DNA of 22,713 nucleotides from a virus: IMG/VR virus record IMGVR_UViG_3300028800_000325, positions 1 through 22,713 of that record; one strand, given 5' to 3'. Of the stretch, positions 15,320 through 22,597 are shown piece after piece. The stretch's first letter is position 1. Each line of letters opens with the position of its first letter. A program made the translations under genes and the position numbers. The notes beneath the pieces are model-generated. The model saw only the letters and a program-made list of their open reading frames with translations, had not been told where the DNA came from and made no database searches.

Positions 15320-15535
15320 CTACTTCTTCGCGGCCTGGGCGGATTCGTCCAGAAACTTCGCCTGGCCGGCGCACACCAGATCGTGGGCATCGGATTCCGG
15401 CACTTTGACCTGTTTGCCGTGTTCCAGCACCTGGCCCTGCACCAGCACGCCGCGCGGCGTCTTGTTTTTCCGGGGCGCGATGATCTCGATCGCCCGAAGC
15501 TTCTGCGGTTTCGCCTGCAAAACTTCAATCGCCAT
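15320..15535 (-). CDS. Single-domain member of the FI-position repeat family (71 aa)
   Basis: ATG 15535 follows a GAGGGA ribosome-binding site. The N-terminal part is basic (MAIEVLQAKPQKLRAIEI, APRKNKTPRG). The C-terminal part is one copy of the repeat: GVLVQGQVLEHGKQVKVPES, DAHDLVCAGQAKFLDE. It is the first gene after the capsid gene and is separated from it by a stable stem-loop. The basic N-terminus is lacking in the two downstream copies. No function is known to me; a head accessory protein fits the position. Confidence 0.76.
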   Translation of the reverse strand: MAIEVLQAKPQKLRAIEIIAPRKNKTPRGVLVQGQVLEHGKQVKVPESDAHDLVCAGQAKFLDESAQAAKK

Positions 15536-15558
15536 ACTTCCCTCGCTGTTCGGAATTA

Positions 15559-15591
15559 CCGGGGCCTTTCGCTTGCGCTACTCAGCCCCGG
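15559..15591 (-). other. Long stem-loop between capsid gene and the next gene
   Basis: CCGGGGC (15591-15585) pairs perfectly with GCCCCGG (15565-15559), enclosing 19 bases that hold a smaller CGC-AA-GCG pairing. There is no T-run on the minus strand, so a standard intrinsic terminator is unlikely. It lies about 40 bases after the capsid stop and 24 bases before the next ATG. It may protect the capsid mRNA end or lower downstream expression. Confidence 0.5.
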
Positions 15592-15631
15592 GTGTTGCTT
15601 CGCGTTTGGGTGTATCTTGTGCGGCCGCCGA

Positions 15632-17632
15632 CTAGTTCTCGGAGGTCGTGTTGGTGGCGTCGAGGTAGACCGAGAACGCCTGCGCGTAGGTCGGCTGGAC
15701 GTCGATCATGAGGTTGGCGATGATTTTCACCAAAGCCTGCTTCGCGCCGGTGTACGGATCGAGCAGGATTTCCAGCGCGCCCCACTCGGCGATGGTGAGC
15801 GCGTTGAAGACGCCCGCGATGCCGGCATGCAGAGCCGATCCGCTGCCCTTGGTCAGGTTCTTGGGCAGATTGTTCGACCAGTATGCCTTGAGCCCGTTGA
15901 TGACGCCCTGACCATCCGCGCGGAAATCGAAGATCGGTTCCGCGATGGTGTTGGAGAGTTTCGGCTGCCCCTGCAGGTAGCCCGCGATTTCAGGCGTGAT
16001 CAGGTACTGAATGTCGCCGAGCTGATCCGCGTTGTAGCTGGCCGGATCCATCGCCATGTCGATCAGGTTCTGGAACGTGGGGACGCCGCCGTTGGTGCCC
16101 AGCGAGATGACCGAAACGCCGGTGGCGTTCAGGATGCCTTTGGGCTGATTCGAGGACCCGCTGCCCTGAATGCCGGCCTTGTCGATGGCGATGGCCGCGC
16201 GCTGCACCAGCGAATTGCGCACGCGCGCTTCGATATCGACCGAGGACTGGACAAACAACTGGCGCGACCAGCTCGTGGACCCGGTCGCCGTCTTCGGGGT
16301 GAACTGCACCTGGCCGAAGGTCGGATCGATGTCCGAGTTGTCGGAGCCGGGATTCTCACCCACCCAGTTGAAGTCGGAATCGGTGAGCATCTTGGGCAGG
16401 CTGAAGTTCGCGGTCATGCCGCCCATGAACTCCGCGCCCAACTGAAACAGGCGGGTGCGGGGACGAAGCACGTCGAGGAAGCCGACCAGTTCCGTCGCCA
16501 CGGTGTTGCCGCCGGCGCCAGCCGAACCCGTGTACAGGGCGCGGCGCTGGATTTCCTGCGGCGTGAGGCGGAACAGCGGCTCGGTTGTCGGCACGAAGAT
16601 GCCTTCCGTGTCGCGGCCCATGGACTTCGCGATGGTCTGCGAAACCTCGTCCTCGAAGCACGTCTCGCGGCTGTTGCCGTCGCGGCGGGCCAGGTTGACC
16701 TTGATGGCGCGGGCAAAGGAATACCGCTGGCGCTCTTTTTCGCTGAGCTCGACAGGCGAGCCGGAATGGAGCGTGACTTCTTTGGCTCGCTTCGCGGCCA
16801 GCACCTGGGCGGCGACGGCGTTGCCCTCGGTGCCTTCGTGGATCGCCTTCTCCGCAGCTTCGCGGGTGAGCAGTTCGGGGTAAGTGTCGCGCAGCAGAGC
16901 GATGTGCGCGACGCGCGCGCGCTCCGCCTTCAACTGATCGGCGCCCACCGTAGCGGTCGGTGCCGCGGTGGCTTCGGGTACGACTGCAGTGGTGGCCATT
17001 GTGCGTTGCTCCTGTTTGCCGGGGGTTACCGGCGGAATTGCCGGAGCGCCGATGAAGCGAACCGGGTATTGCGGAAACTTGTCGGCGGCGACGGCATCGA
17101 GGCCACGTCCCACGCCAGAGGCTGGATCGGCCGGGATGGCGACCAGAGAACCTTCGACCGGCTCCCAGCGCACAGCGCGATAGGTGCCGAGGTATTCTTC
17201 GTCTTCGTCATCCGCCGGATCCACGTCGGCAACGCGGTTGTATTCGTGCACCAGATAACCGACGCTCATGTCGGTCAGGGTGCCGTCATCCACTTCCTGC
17301 TGGATGGACCGCGCAAAATCGGTGGTGCCAAAACGCGCTTCGCCGGTGGTTTTGCCTTTGCCGACGACGCCGTTTTCAATGCGCCCGGCGCGCTGATTGG
17401 GATCATGGTTCACCAGCAGCGCAACGCCGTTGGCGAGGCGGTCGGTATCCACTTCCCCGGCGTCATGGCCGAGGACTTCGTAATACCAGCCCCAGTAGCC
17501 GCCGCGACGCACCGGTTGATCGGTGGCCAGGGTAAGCGGATAGGCCGGTTCAGAGTCGGCGCTCTTCTGCGCCCGTACCTGCACGGTACGCTGGCCCATC
17601 GGCAGACTTTTCGGGAGTTCGCGCTTCGCCAT
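15632..17632 (-). CDS. Prohead protease - major capsid protein fusion (HK97-type)
   Basis: The 666-aa product joins two head proteins. Residues 1 to about 180 are an HK97-type prohead protease with His76 (LLVNHDPNQRAGRI), Ser123 (TDMSVGYLVHEYN) and an acidic residue at 157 or 160 (WEPVEGSLVAIPADP). A linker follows, with a coiled region about 225-300 that looks like the scaffold (delta) domain. From about 330 to the end is an HK97-fold capsid protein (LFRLTPQEIQRRALYTGSAG, LVGFLDVLRPRTRLFQLGAE, WVGENP, FTPKTA, QGSGSSNQPKGILNATGV, LLDPYTGAKQALVKI). Expected roles are self-cleavage of the scaffold part and assembly of the icosahedral shell. Met212 has a strong ribosome-binding site, so the capsid part (455 aa) may also be made separately. 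No decoration protein gene of gpD type is apparent. Confidence 0.92.
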   Translation of the reverse strand: MAKRELPKSLPMGQRTVQVRAQKSADSEPAYPLTLATDQPVRRGGYWGWYYEVLGHDAGEVDTDRLANGVALLVNHDPNQRAGRIENGVVGKGKTTGEARFGTTDFARSIQQEVDDGTLTDMSVGYLVHEYNRVADVDPADDEDEEYLGTYRAVRWEPVEGSLVAIPADPASGVGRGLDAVAADKFPQYPVRFIGAPAIPPVTPGKQEQRTMATTAVVPEATAAPTATVGADQLKAERARVAHIALLRDTYPELLTREAAEKAIHEGTEGNAVAAQVLAAKRAKEVTLHSGSPVELSEKERQRYSFARAIKVNLARRDGNSRETCFEDEVSQTIAKSMGRDTEGIFVPTTEPLFRLTPQEIQRRALYTGSAGAGGNTVATELVGFLDVLRPRTRLFQLGAEFMGGMTANFSLPKMLTDSDFNWVGENPGSDNSDIDPTFGQVQFTPKTATGSTSWSRQLFVQSSVDIEARVRNSLVQRAAIAIDKAGIQGSGSSNQPKGILNATGVSVISLGTNGGVPTFQNLIDMAMDPASYNADQLGDIQYLITPEIAGYLQGQPKLSNTIAEPIFDFRADGQGVINGLKAYWSNNLPKNLTKGSGSALHAGIAGVFNALTIAEWGALEILLDPYTGAKQALVKIIANLMIDVQPTYAQAFSVYLDATNTTSEN
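17009..17013 (-). promoter_or_regulatory. Internal ribosome-binding site for a separate capsid protein
   Basis: AGGAG on the minus strand lies nine bases before an in-frame ATG at 16999 (codon 212 of the protease-capsid fusion). The following residues (MATTAVVPEA...) resemble a natural protein N-terminus, directly between protease and scaffold regions. This is the best evidence that unfused capsid precursor is translated in addition to the fusion. Confidence 0.65.
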
Positions 17633-17683
17633 TGCGCGTGCAACGTAGCACGGAAGCGAAAAAGGCTGTCAAATCGCCGGGAT

Positions 17684-18274
17684 TTACAGGGTTCTGTCGC
17701 CCTCGAAGATCTCCCGCGCGGCGGCGGCGAACACCTCTTCCAGGCGCAACCGGCCGGCGTTCAGGATCTCCATCCGTTCGCGCGCTGTGAACGGCGTGGA
17801 CACTTCCTCCTGCGCGGCATCGAGCGCCGCCCACGCCAGGGCGCGAATCGCATGCTCCGCCGCGCCCGCGATATTTCCGGTAGCCGCATAGTGGGCGCTG
17901 ACCGCCGCGCAGCCGTCCGCGCCGAAACCGAGGCGAGGCGGTCCACCGAGCCAGACGTATTGCGAAGTGAGCCCAGCGGCCGTCTCCCGGGGAGCAGCGT
18001 CTGACTCGCCTTCCCTCATGCTGGCTTGCGCCGGGTCGCCGGTTTCGAGGTATTCGCGCACCAGCGGAGGACAGGGCCAGAGGTGAACGCATTCCAGCGC
18101 GCACCAGCGGGCATAGAACCATTGCGCGCCGGTGGGCGCCAGCGGGTCTGGACCTTTGGGCCGCTGCGGCATAGGTAAGCCGCGCGTGATATCGCCCGCC
18201 AGCAGCCGTTCGATCAGTTGGGCGCGGGCGCCGTTAGCTGCCGTCGCCCCCGCCCTCTTTCTTTGTGCTGCCAC
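17684..18274 (-). CDS. Unknown protein between portal and capsid genes (196 aa)
   Basis: The frame starts at GTG 18274, overlapping the end of the portal gene by 41 bases; ATG 18172 (codon 35) is an alternative start but has a poor ribosome-binding site. The product is Ala-rich and mostly helical by composition. Visible segments are a basic N-terminus, PLAPTGAQWFYARWCALECVHLWPCPP with aromatic and three Cys residues, a polar middle, and a C-terminal helix (TARERMEILNAGRLRLEEVFAAAAREIFEGD). I do not recognise a family. In lambda-type heads this slot holds the protease C or scaffold genes, but the protease is in the next gene here. A packaging or portal accessory factor would fit; that is inference only. 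The coding frame is well supported by length and overlap pattern. Confidence 0.7.
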   Translation of the reverse strand: MAAQRKRAGATAANGARAQLIERLLAGDITRGLPMPQRPKGPDPLAPTGAQWFYARWCALECVHLWPCPPLVREYLETGDPAQASMREGESDAAPRETAAGLTSQYVWLGGPPRLGFGADGCAAVSAHYAATGNIAGAAEHAIRALAWAALDAAQEEVSTPFTARERMEILNAGRLRLEEVFAAAAREIFEGDRTL

Positions 18275-19772
18275 CGCTGCCCCCCGCTGCCGGATCGTCC
18301 TCGGCCGTGTCGGCTACGCCGTGAACGTCGGTGCCGAAGACGAGGCCGAGTTGCTTTTTGAATTCCTTCTCGTAAGCGAAGGTCTCCATCGTCTCTTCGA
18401 AGTCGTCGCCCTGCTGCGCGAGCTGCGCGGTATGCGTCTCCAGGCCATTGCTCTGCATCAGCGTGGCGGCCTGCGCGTCCTTGAGGGGATCGATCCACGC
18501 CCAGGCGCGGCCCGTCCAGATGGCGTAGTCGACATAATCGTCCGACGTGCCATCCAGCGGAACGAGGCCGGAAAGCCACGCCGACTCCAAAAACCACTGG
18601 AACACGCGGCCCGTCAGTTCCGTCGAAAAATAATCCTGCCAGATGCGCCAGGTGTCGCGATCGTCGAGCAGGCCGGCGCGGATGCTGGAATAATTGACGC
18701 CTTCGCGGTCGTTGGCCAGCGTCTCGTAGCTGATATCCATGCCCGAGCCGCAGAGCCGCAGCAGCATTTTTGTGAAGGCCGGAAAAGCGTTGGTGGGGTG
18801 TTGCGGATCCCACGGCTTGAAGGTGACGCCCTCGGGAAGCTGTTCGACGGTCCCCGGGCTCATCTTGACCTTGATGTTCCGCTGCTCGTCCCGCTCGGTG
18901 CCTTCGAAGCCGGCGTCGGTGCCGGCCTTCTCAAAGAAACCCATCTTCGCGGCGGCCACGCGCGCGGCTACGACTTCTGCCATGCTGTACTGGCCGTGCA
19001 TGTGCATGGTCATCAGCGAAGACGCCATTTCCGAGACGCCGCGGGTTTGCATCACCCGCTCCGGATCGTACAGGTGAATCACATCCTCCGCAGCAATGCG
19101 GATACGATTGCGGTTCGACATGGACCATTCGGCCGGATGACGATCCCAGAAGTGGTAGGCGATCGGGCGGCCGTCCGGGGAAACTTCCACGCCCATGCGG
19201 ATCTGATTACCGTTGGGCAGCGTGTTCATGAAGTAGTTGGTGTCGAGCTGATCCGGATCGAGCCACTGCAGCGAGAATCCAAACTTGTTGGCTGAGGTGC
19301 GGCGCCGGATGAAGCACTCCCCGTCCCGCCAGACCTGAGCGCCGGCGAACCGCTGGGCACGCTTCCAGTCCATGTTGCCCTGGACGGTGCAGAAATCGCG
19401 GCGGCCCCACTGTTTGAAAAGCTGCTCGATCAGTTCGTTGAGCTTTTGGTTGAGCTTCTTCCCTTTCTTCATCGGAATCTTCATACGCAGGCGGATGCCG
19501 TCCGAGCCGAAGATGTTCTTGATGAAGACTTTCATTCCCTTGCGGGCGATGGGGTTGTTTTGCGACTCCCGGCGGGCGCGAGCGCGCAGGCGATAGATAT
19601 CCGCCCACAAATCGATGTCGGCGGAGGTGGTCCAGGTGGCCCAGTCCTCGGTGAGGCGAGTGAACTGCGCAGCGTCATAGGCGCGCGTGTTGGACTTGGG
19701 CACGATGGCCAGACGCGATTCCATGACGGCCGCTTTGGCGTCGGAGAGGTCGAGCGTAATGAGGCTAGCCAT
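18234..19772 (-). CDS. B: Portal protein (lambda gpB type)
   Basis: The 512-aa product has the pattern of lambda-family portals: RLRARARRESQNNPIARKGMKVFIKNIFGSDGIRLRM near the N-terminus, DFCTVQGNMDWKRAQRFAGAQVWRDGECFIRR, LDPDQL with IRMGVEVSPDGRPIAYHFWDRHP, AEDVIHLYDPERVMQTRGVSEMASSL, then GMDISYETLANDREGVNYSSIRAGLL, and a basic-acidic C-terminus with a Gly-rich tail. The portal dodecamer forms the DNA channel of one vertex, binds the terminase and later the connector. It starts at ATG 19772 and overlaps the upstream gene by eight bases. No lambda-type gpC fusion is present; the protease lies with the capsid gene. Length agrees with the family (about 530 aa). Confidence 0.95.
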   Translation of the reverse strand: MASLITLDLSDAKAAVMESRLAIVPKSNTRAYDAAQFTRLTEDWATWTTSADIDLWADIYRLRARARRESQNNPIARKGMKVFIKNIFGSDGIRLRMKIPMKKGKKLNQKLNELIEQLFKQWGRRDFCTVQGNMDWKRAQRFAGAQVWRDGECFIRRRTSANKFGFSLQWLDPDQLDTNYFMNTLPNGNQIRMGVEVSPDGRPIAYHFWDRHPAEWSMSNRNRIRIAAEDVIHLYDPERVMQTRGVSEMASSLMTMHMHGQYSMAEVVAARVAAAKMGFFEKAGTDAGFEGTERDEQRNIKVKMSPGTVEQLPEGVTFKPWDPQHPTNAFPAFTKMLLRLCGSGMDISYETLANDREGVNYSSIRAGLLDDRDTWRIWQDYFSTELTGRVFQWFLESAWLSGLVPLDGTSDDYVDYAIWTGRAWAWIDPLKDAQAATLMQSNGLETHTAQLAQQGDDFEETMETFAYEKEFKKQLGLVFGTDVHGVADTAEDDPAAGGSGGSTKKEGGGDGS

Positions 19773-20406
19773 TGATCCCCCATCCAGCGTGGAAGGCTAC
19801 CGTATCCGGCTCTTCGTATTCGCCGCGCTTCTGGCGTTCCCGCTTCACTTCCGCTTCGTAATAGCTTTTAAGCTTGAGCAGTTCGGACATGCTGTAGCGG
19901 CGCAGTTCGCGGTCGCCGATCTTGTATTCCTGCACGCCGTCATTGGCGCGCCCGGCCAGCATCGCTTTCACGTTTTCGAGCGCGATCTCCGTCTGGCTGC
20001 GCGTGTCGACAGGCGCGCTGGCGTCGAGAATGTCGGCGAGAATCTGTACGCGGCCCGCGGCGCCGGTGAAGCGCTGGCCAAGGCCGGAATTTGTGAGAAC
20101 CGCCAGCCACAGATAATTGCCCGGAGCCCACCCAAGGGTTTCCGTGTTGGGAATGCTGATAAAGAACCCGTCGCTGCTGCCCTCGTCAGACCCGTTGCCC
20201 GTGGTGATATCGCCGGAAGACACGACGATGCGGTTGGCCTGATTGTTGAGGACATACTGCAGCGTCCATCCCGCCGAGGCCGGATACTTCTCGAAATCGC
20301 GCTCCCACTGGAGCGAGTCGCCGGCATGGAAGGAAAGCGGCTCCGGGTGGGGCTGATCCACGCCGAAGTCGATCCACGCAGGCAGAATGCCGGGATAGCT
20401 GCTCAC
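19765..20406 (-). CDS. Head joining protein: N-terminal beta-sandwich plus C-terminal gpW-like domain
   Basis: The start is GTG 20406, overlapping the stop of the upstream small ORF (GTGA); an in-frame ATG 17 codons earlier would add an unlikely Pro/Arg-rich leader. Residues 1-130 look like an Ig-like beta-sandwich: PLSFHAGDSLQWERDFEKYP, WTLQYVLNNQANRIVVSSGD, FFISIPNTETLGWAPGNYLWLAVLTN, GRVQILADILDAS. Residues about 150-200 have the gpW pattern: AMLAGRANDGVQEYKIGDRELRRYSM, then SELLKLKSYYEAEVKRERQ. Lambda gpW plugs the portal after packaging and lets gpFII bind. The gene lies between terminase and portal, exactly where W is in lambda, but is about three times longer (213 versus 68 aa). Related two-part proteins occur in other phages. 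Confidence 0.8.
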   Translation of the reverse strand: MSSYPGILPAWIDFGVDQPHPEPLSFHAGDSLQWERDFEKYPASAGWTLQYVLNNQANRIVVSSGDITTGNGSDEGSSDGFFISIPNTETLGWAPGNYLWLAVLTNSGLGQRFTGAAGRVQILADILDASAPVDTRSQTEIALENVKAMLAGRANDGVQEYKIGDRELRRYSMSELLKLKSYYEAEVKRERQKRGEYEEPDTVAFHAGWGING

Positions 20407-20533
20407 GAAGCGAGTCCTTCCTTGCGCAGCCGGTCCAGGCGGCGGCGCTCGATCCATTCCTGACGGGTCAACTGGATCACTTTGCCCCCCCCGGTTTGGG
20501 AGTTACGGGCACGGATGCGGTGGCAGTGGTCAC
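20403..20533 (-). CDS. Short split ORF with G8 tract (possibly one ~43-aa gene)
   Basis: Two short frames abut here. GTG 20533 to TGA 20477 codes 18 residues ending PVTPKPGGAK. GTG 20480 to TGA 20403 codes 25 residues (VIQLTRQEWIERRR, LDRLRKEGLAS), and its stop overlaps the next start (GTGA). A run of eight G on the minus strand (20492-20485) lies near the junction. Removing one G would join both into one frame of about 43 residues reading through PKPGG-KVIQL. The C-terminal part is a basic helix. Either the 25-aa product is translated alone, using the G-run as a Shine-Dalgarno, or the gene needs a frameshift at G8, or the base count is an assembly error. Function unknown. Confidence 0.55.
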
Positions 20534-20581
20534 GCAGGACAGTAAAACGGATCGTGAAAAATGGTCAAAGATGGCCGAATA

Positions 20582-22597
20582 TCAGAAGATTTTCCAGTTA
20601 TCGCGCCAGCTCGCCGGATTATCGGCGGATTTAGCTTTGCTGATGGTGCCCAGCACGGGGAGGTGCGCCCACGGGTCCGCGCCATGGTTTTCTTCGGCTT
20701 TTTCCTCGGGCTGAAACGCGGCTTTCACCCCGTCTGCGGCTACTGTCAATGCCTCGACAATCGGCTGGATGGCGACAGCCGGAGGCAGCTTGCCGAACAG
20801 CCGCTCGTAGAGCCTGTCGAAGTTGGGGCGCAGGATTTCGCGCGCCGCGCTCGCATAGACGGCGCAATCCAGCGGCTCGTTGCGGCGGCCAGCCAGCACT
20901 TCGAAGCGCTTCACCGGGCGGCCGCGATGGCGCGTGGTGACGATGTGCTCCGCGGTGAGGCCCTGCAGGTAAGCGCGGTCCAGATGCTCGGCTTTGAGGA
21001 TATGAATGTAGCCAGCGCCTTTGTGCTCCTGTTTCAGGCCGGAGTAGATGCGCTCTTTGGCCGTGTCGACGCCAACCATGTAGAGCAGCGTCTTGTTCTT
21101 GTCGGGCCGCGTTCCGGCATTCACCAGCGGACGGCCAAACCCGGCCATGCCTTTGACTGAGTAGACGCGCTGGCGCTCGCGGCGCCGGGTGTAGTCGTTG
21201 ACGATCTTGGTTTGGTCGCCGGAATCGACGCAGACGCAGGAGATGCCCAGCATCTTGCCGCTGGGATGCCGCCAGCGGCGGGTGCGCAGATCGTCGAGCT
21301 CGCGCCACGGGCTCTCCGGGTGCTCTTCCGGCAGCGCCGGAGATCCGCGCAACACAAAATGGTCGACGGCCCATCCCTCTTTACCGAGACCCCAGCCGAA
21401 CAGGCTGGCTTCGATACGATCGCGCTGGACGTCGACGCCCATGGTGAGCAGCAACACGCCTTCGGGGATTTCCTGAGCCTGGGGTAACGGCTCCTGCCGC
21501 TTCTCCAGTTCGGTTTCTTCGGCGCCATCGCCGCGCAGTTCCCACGACTCCGCCAGCCGGGTATTCGTGAAAACCTGCAGCTTCTCCGGATCGGCCTGGG
21601 CGCTGAGCCATTCCAACACCAGGCCGCTCCACTCGACCCACGGGGAATAGAGCGCGTTGAGGTGAAAGCCGGCCGTTTTGCCGTCGATGGATTCCTGGCT
21701 GGCCTGCCAGCGGCCCTTGCGCACCATCTCATATTTGCTGCCCTCGTCGACGCGGCAGCCGTTCATGCACTCATAGTGGACGTCGAGCGGCCGGATCTGG
21801 CCGGATTCCATCACCTCTTTGTCGTACTTGAGGCGAGACCACATCAAAACCTGTTCAAGCCCGCAAGTCGGGCATGGGACCAGGTAATAGCGCTGATCCG
21901 ATTCGCCGAAGGAATGCTCGATGCGGGAGGTGCCTTTGATCAGCGGCGTGGAGGTTTCGACGGCGATCCGGTTCCAGAACGTGGAAAGCCGGATGTAGGC
22001 CAGGTCGAGCACGTCGCCTTCCGTGCCGGCGGATTCCGGGAAGCGGTCGACCTCGTCAGCGTAGAGGAATCGGATGGCTTTGGACGCGAGGCCACTGGGG
22101 GAGTTCGCGCCCACCAGCGACAGGAAGCCGCCGGGGAATTCTTTCAGTTCCAGTGTGTTGCCGGAGTCGCGGGATTTGGGATCGGGGTAAAGGTCGCGCA
22201 GCGCCGGGGAGTCTCGGATCATGGGCGCGATGCGCGTTTTGGACATCTCCTGCGCACGGTCCAGCGTGGGTTGGATCATCAGCATGTAGGAGGGCTGCTG
22301 ATGGCTGAAGTAGCCGAGCGCGTTGAGGCCGAGCTGCGTTTTGCCCGTCTGCGAAGCCCACACCAGCACGATCTTGCGATAGTGCGGGTCGGAAATGGTG
22401 TCCATGGGCTCGCGCTCGTAGGGCGCAACCGCCGTGGAGAATTTGCCGGGCTCCGCGCTGCCGGCGGGGATGTAGGCGTATTCGTCGGACCACTCCGACA
22501 GCGACATGGGCGGCTTGGGCTTGAAGATACCCAGGCCCGCGGCGATCTCGCGGTCGAGCGCTTCGCGGGATTCTTCGGCGCAGATGTAGGGCTTCAT
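20582..22597 (-). CDS. A: Terminase large subunit (GpA type)
   Basis: The 671-aa product is a phage packaging motor and nuclease of the lambda gpA family. The N-terminal adenine-binding and Walker A region reads KIVLVWASQTGKTQLG (about 76-90), with Walker B around 176-183 (FLYADEVDRF, Asp181 and Glu182). The cysteine pairs CPTC and CMNGC (about 245-290) probably form a zinc ribbon, as seen in this family. The C-terminal nuclease part has Asp in LLTMGVDVQRDRIE and CVDSGDQTKIV, and a later basic segment. It cuts the concatemer and pumps DNA into the prohead. Start ATG 22597 overlaps the stop of the small-subunit candidate (ATGA). Length agrees with the family (about 640 aa). Confidence 0.96.
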   Translation of the reverse strand: MKPYICAEESREALDREIAAGLGIFKPKPPMSLSEWSDEYAYIPAGSAEPGKFSTAVAPYEREPMDTISDPHYRKIVLVWASQTGKTQLGLNALGYFSHQQPSYMLMIQPTLDRAQEMSKTRIAPMIRDSPALRDLYPDPKSRDSGNTLELKEFPGGFLSLVGANSPSGLASKAIRFLYADEVDRFPESAGTEGDVLDLAYIRLSTFWNRIAVETSTPLIKGTSRIEHSFGESDQRYYLVPCPTCGLEQVLMWSRLKYDKEVMESGQIRPLDVHYECMNGCRVDEGSKYEMVRKGRWQASQESIDGKTAGFHLNALYSPWVEWSGLVLEWLSAQADPEKLQVFTNTRLAESWELRGDGAEETELEKRQEPLPQAQEIPEGVLLLTMGVDVQRDRIEASLFGWGLGKEGWAVDHFVLRGSPALPEEHPESPWRELDDLRTRRWRHPSGKMLGISCVCVDSGDQTKIVNDYTRRRERQRVYSVKGMAGFGRPLVNAGTRPDKNKTLLYMVGVDTAKERIYSGLKQEHKGAGYIHILKAEHLDRAYLQGLTAEHIVTTRHRGRPVKRFEVLAGRRNEPLDCAVYASAAREILRPNFDRLYERLFGKLPPAVAIQPIVEALTVAADGVKAAFQPEEKAEENHGADPWAHLPVLGTISKAKSADNPASWRDNWKIF

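Noticed and set aside
15314-18004. 896-codon plus-strand open frame
   Set aside because: Entirely antisense to the capsid polyprotein and neighbours; composition is Arg/Gly/Val noise with no recognisable motif.
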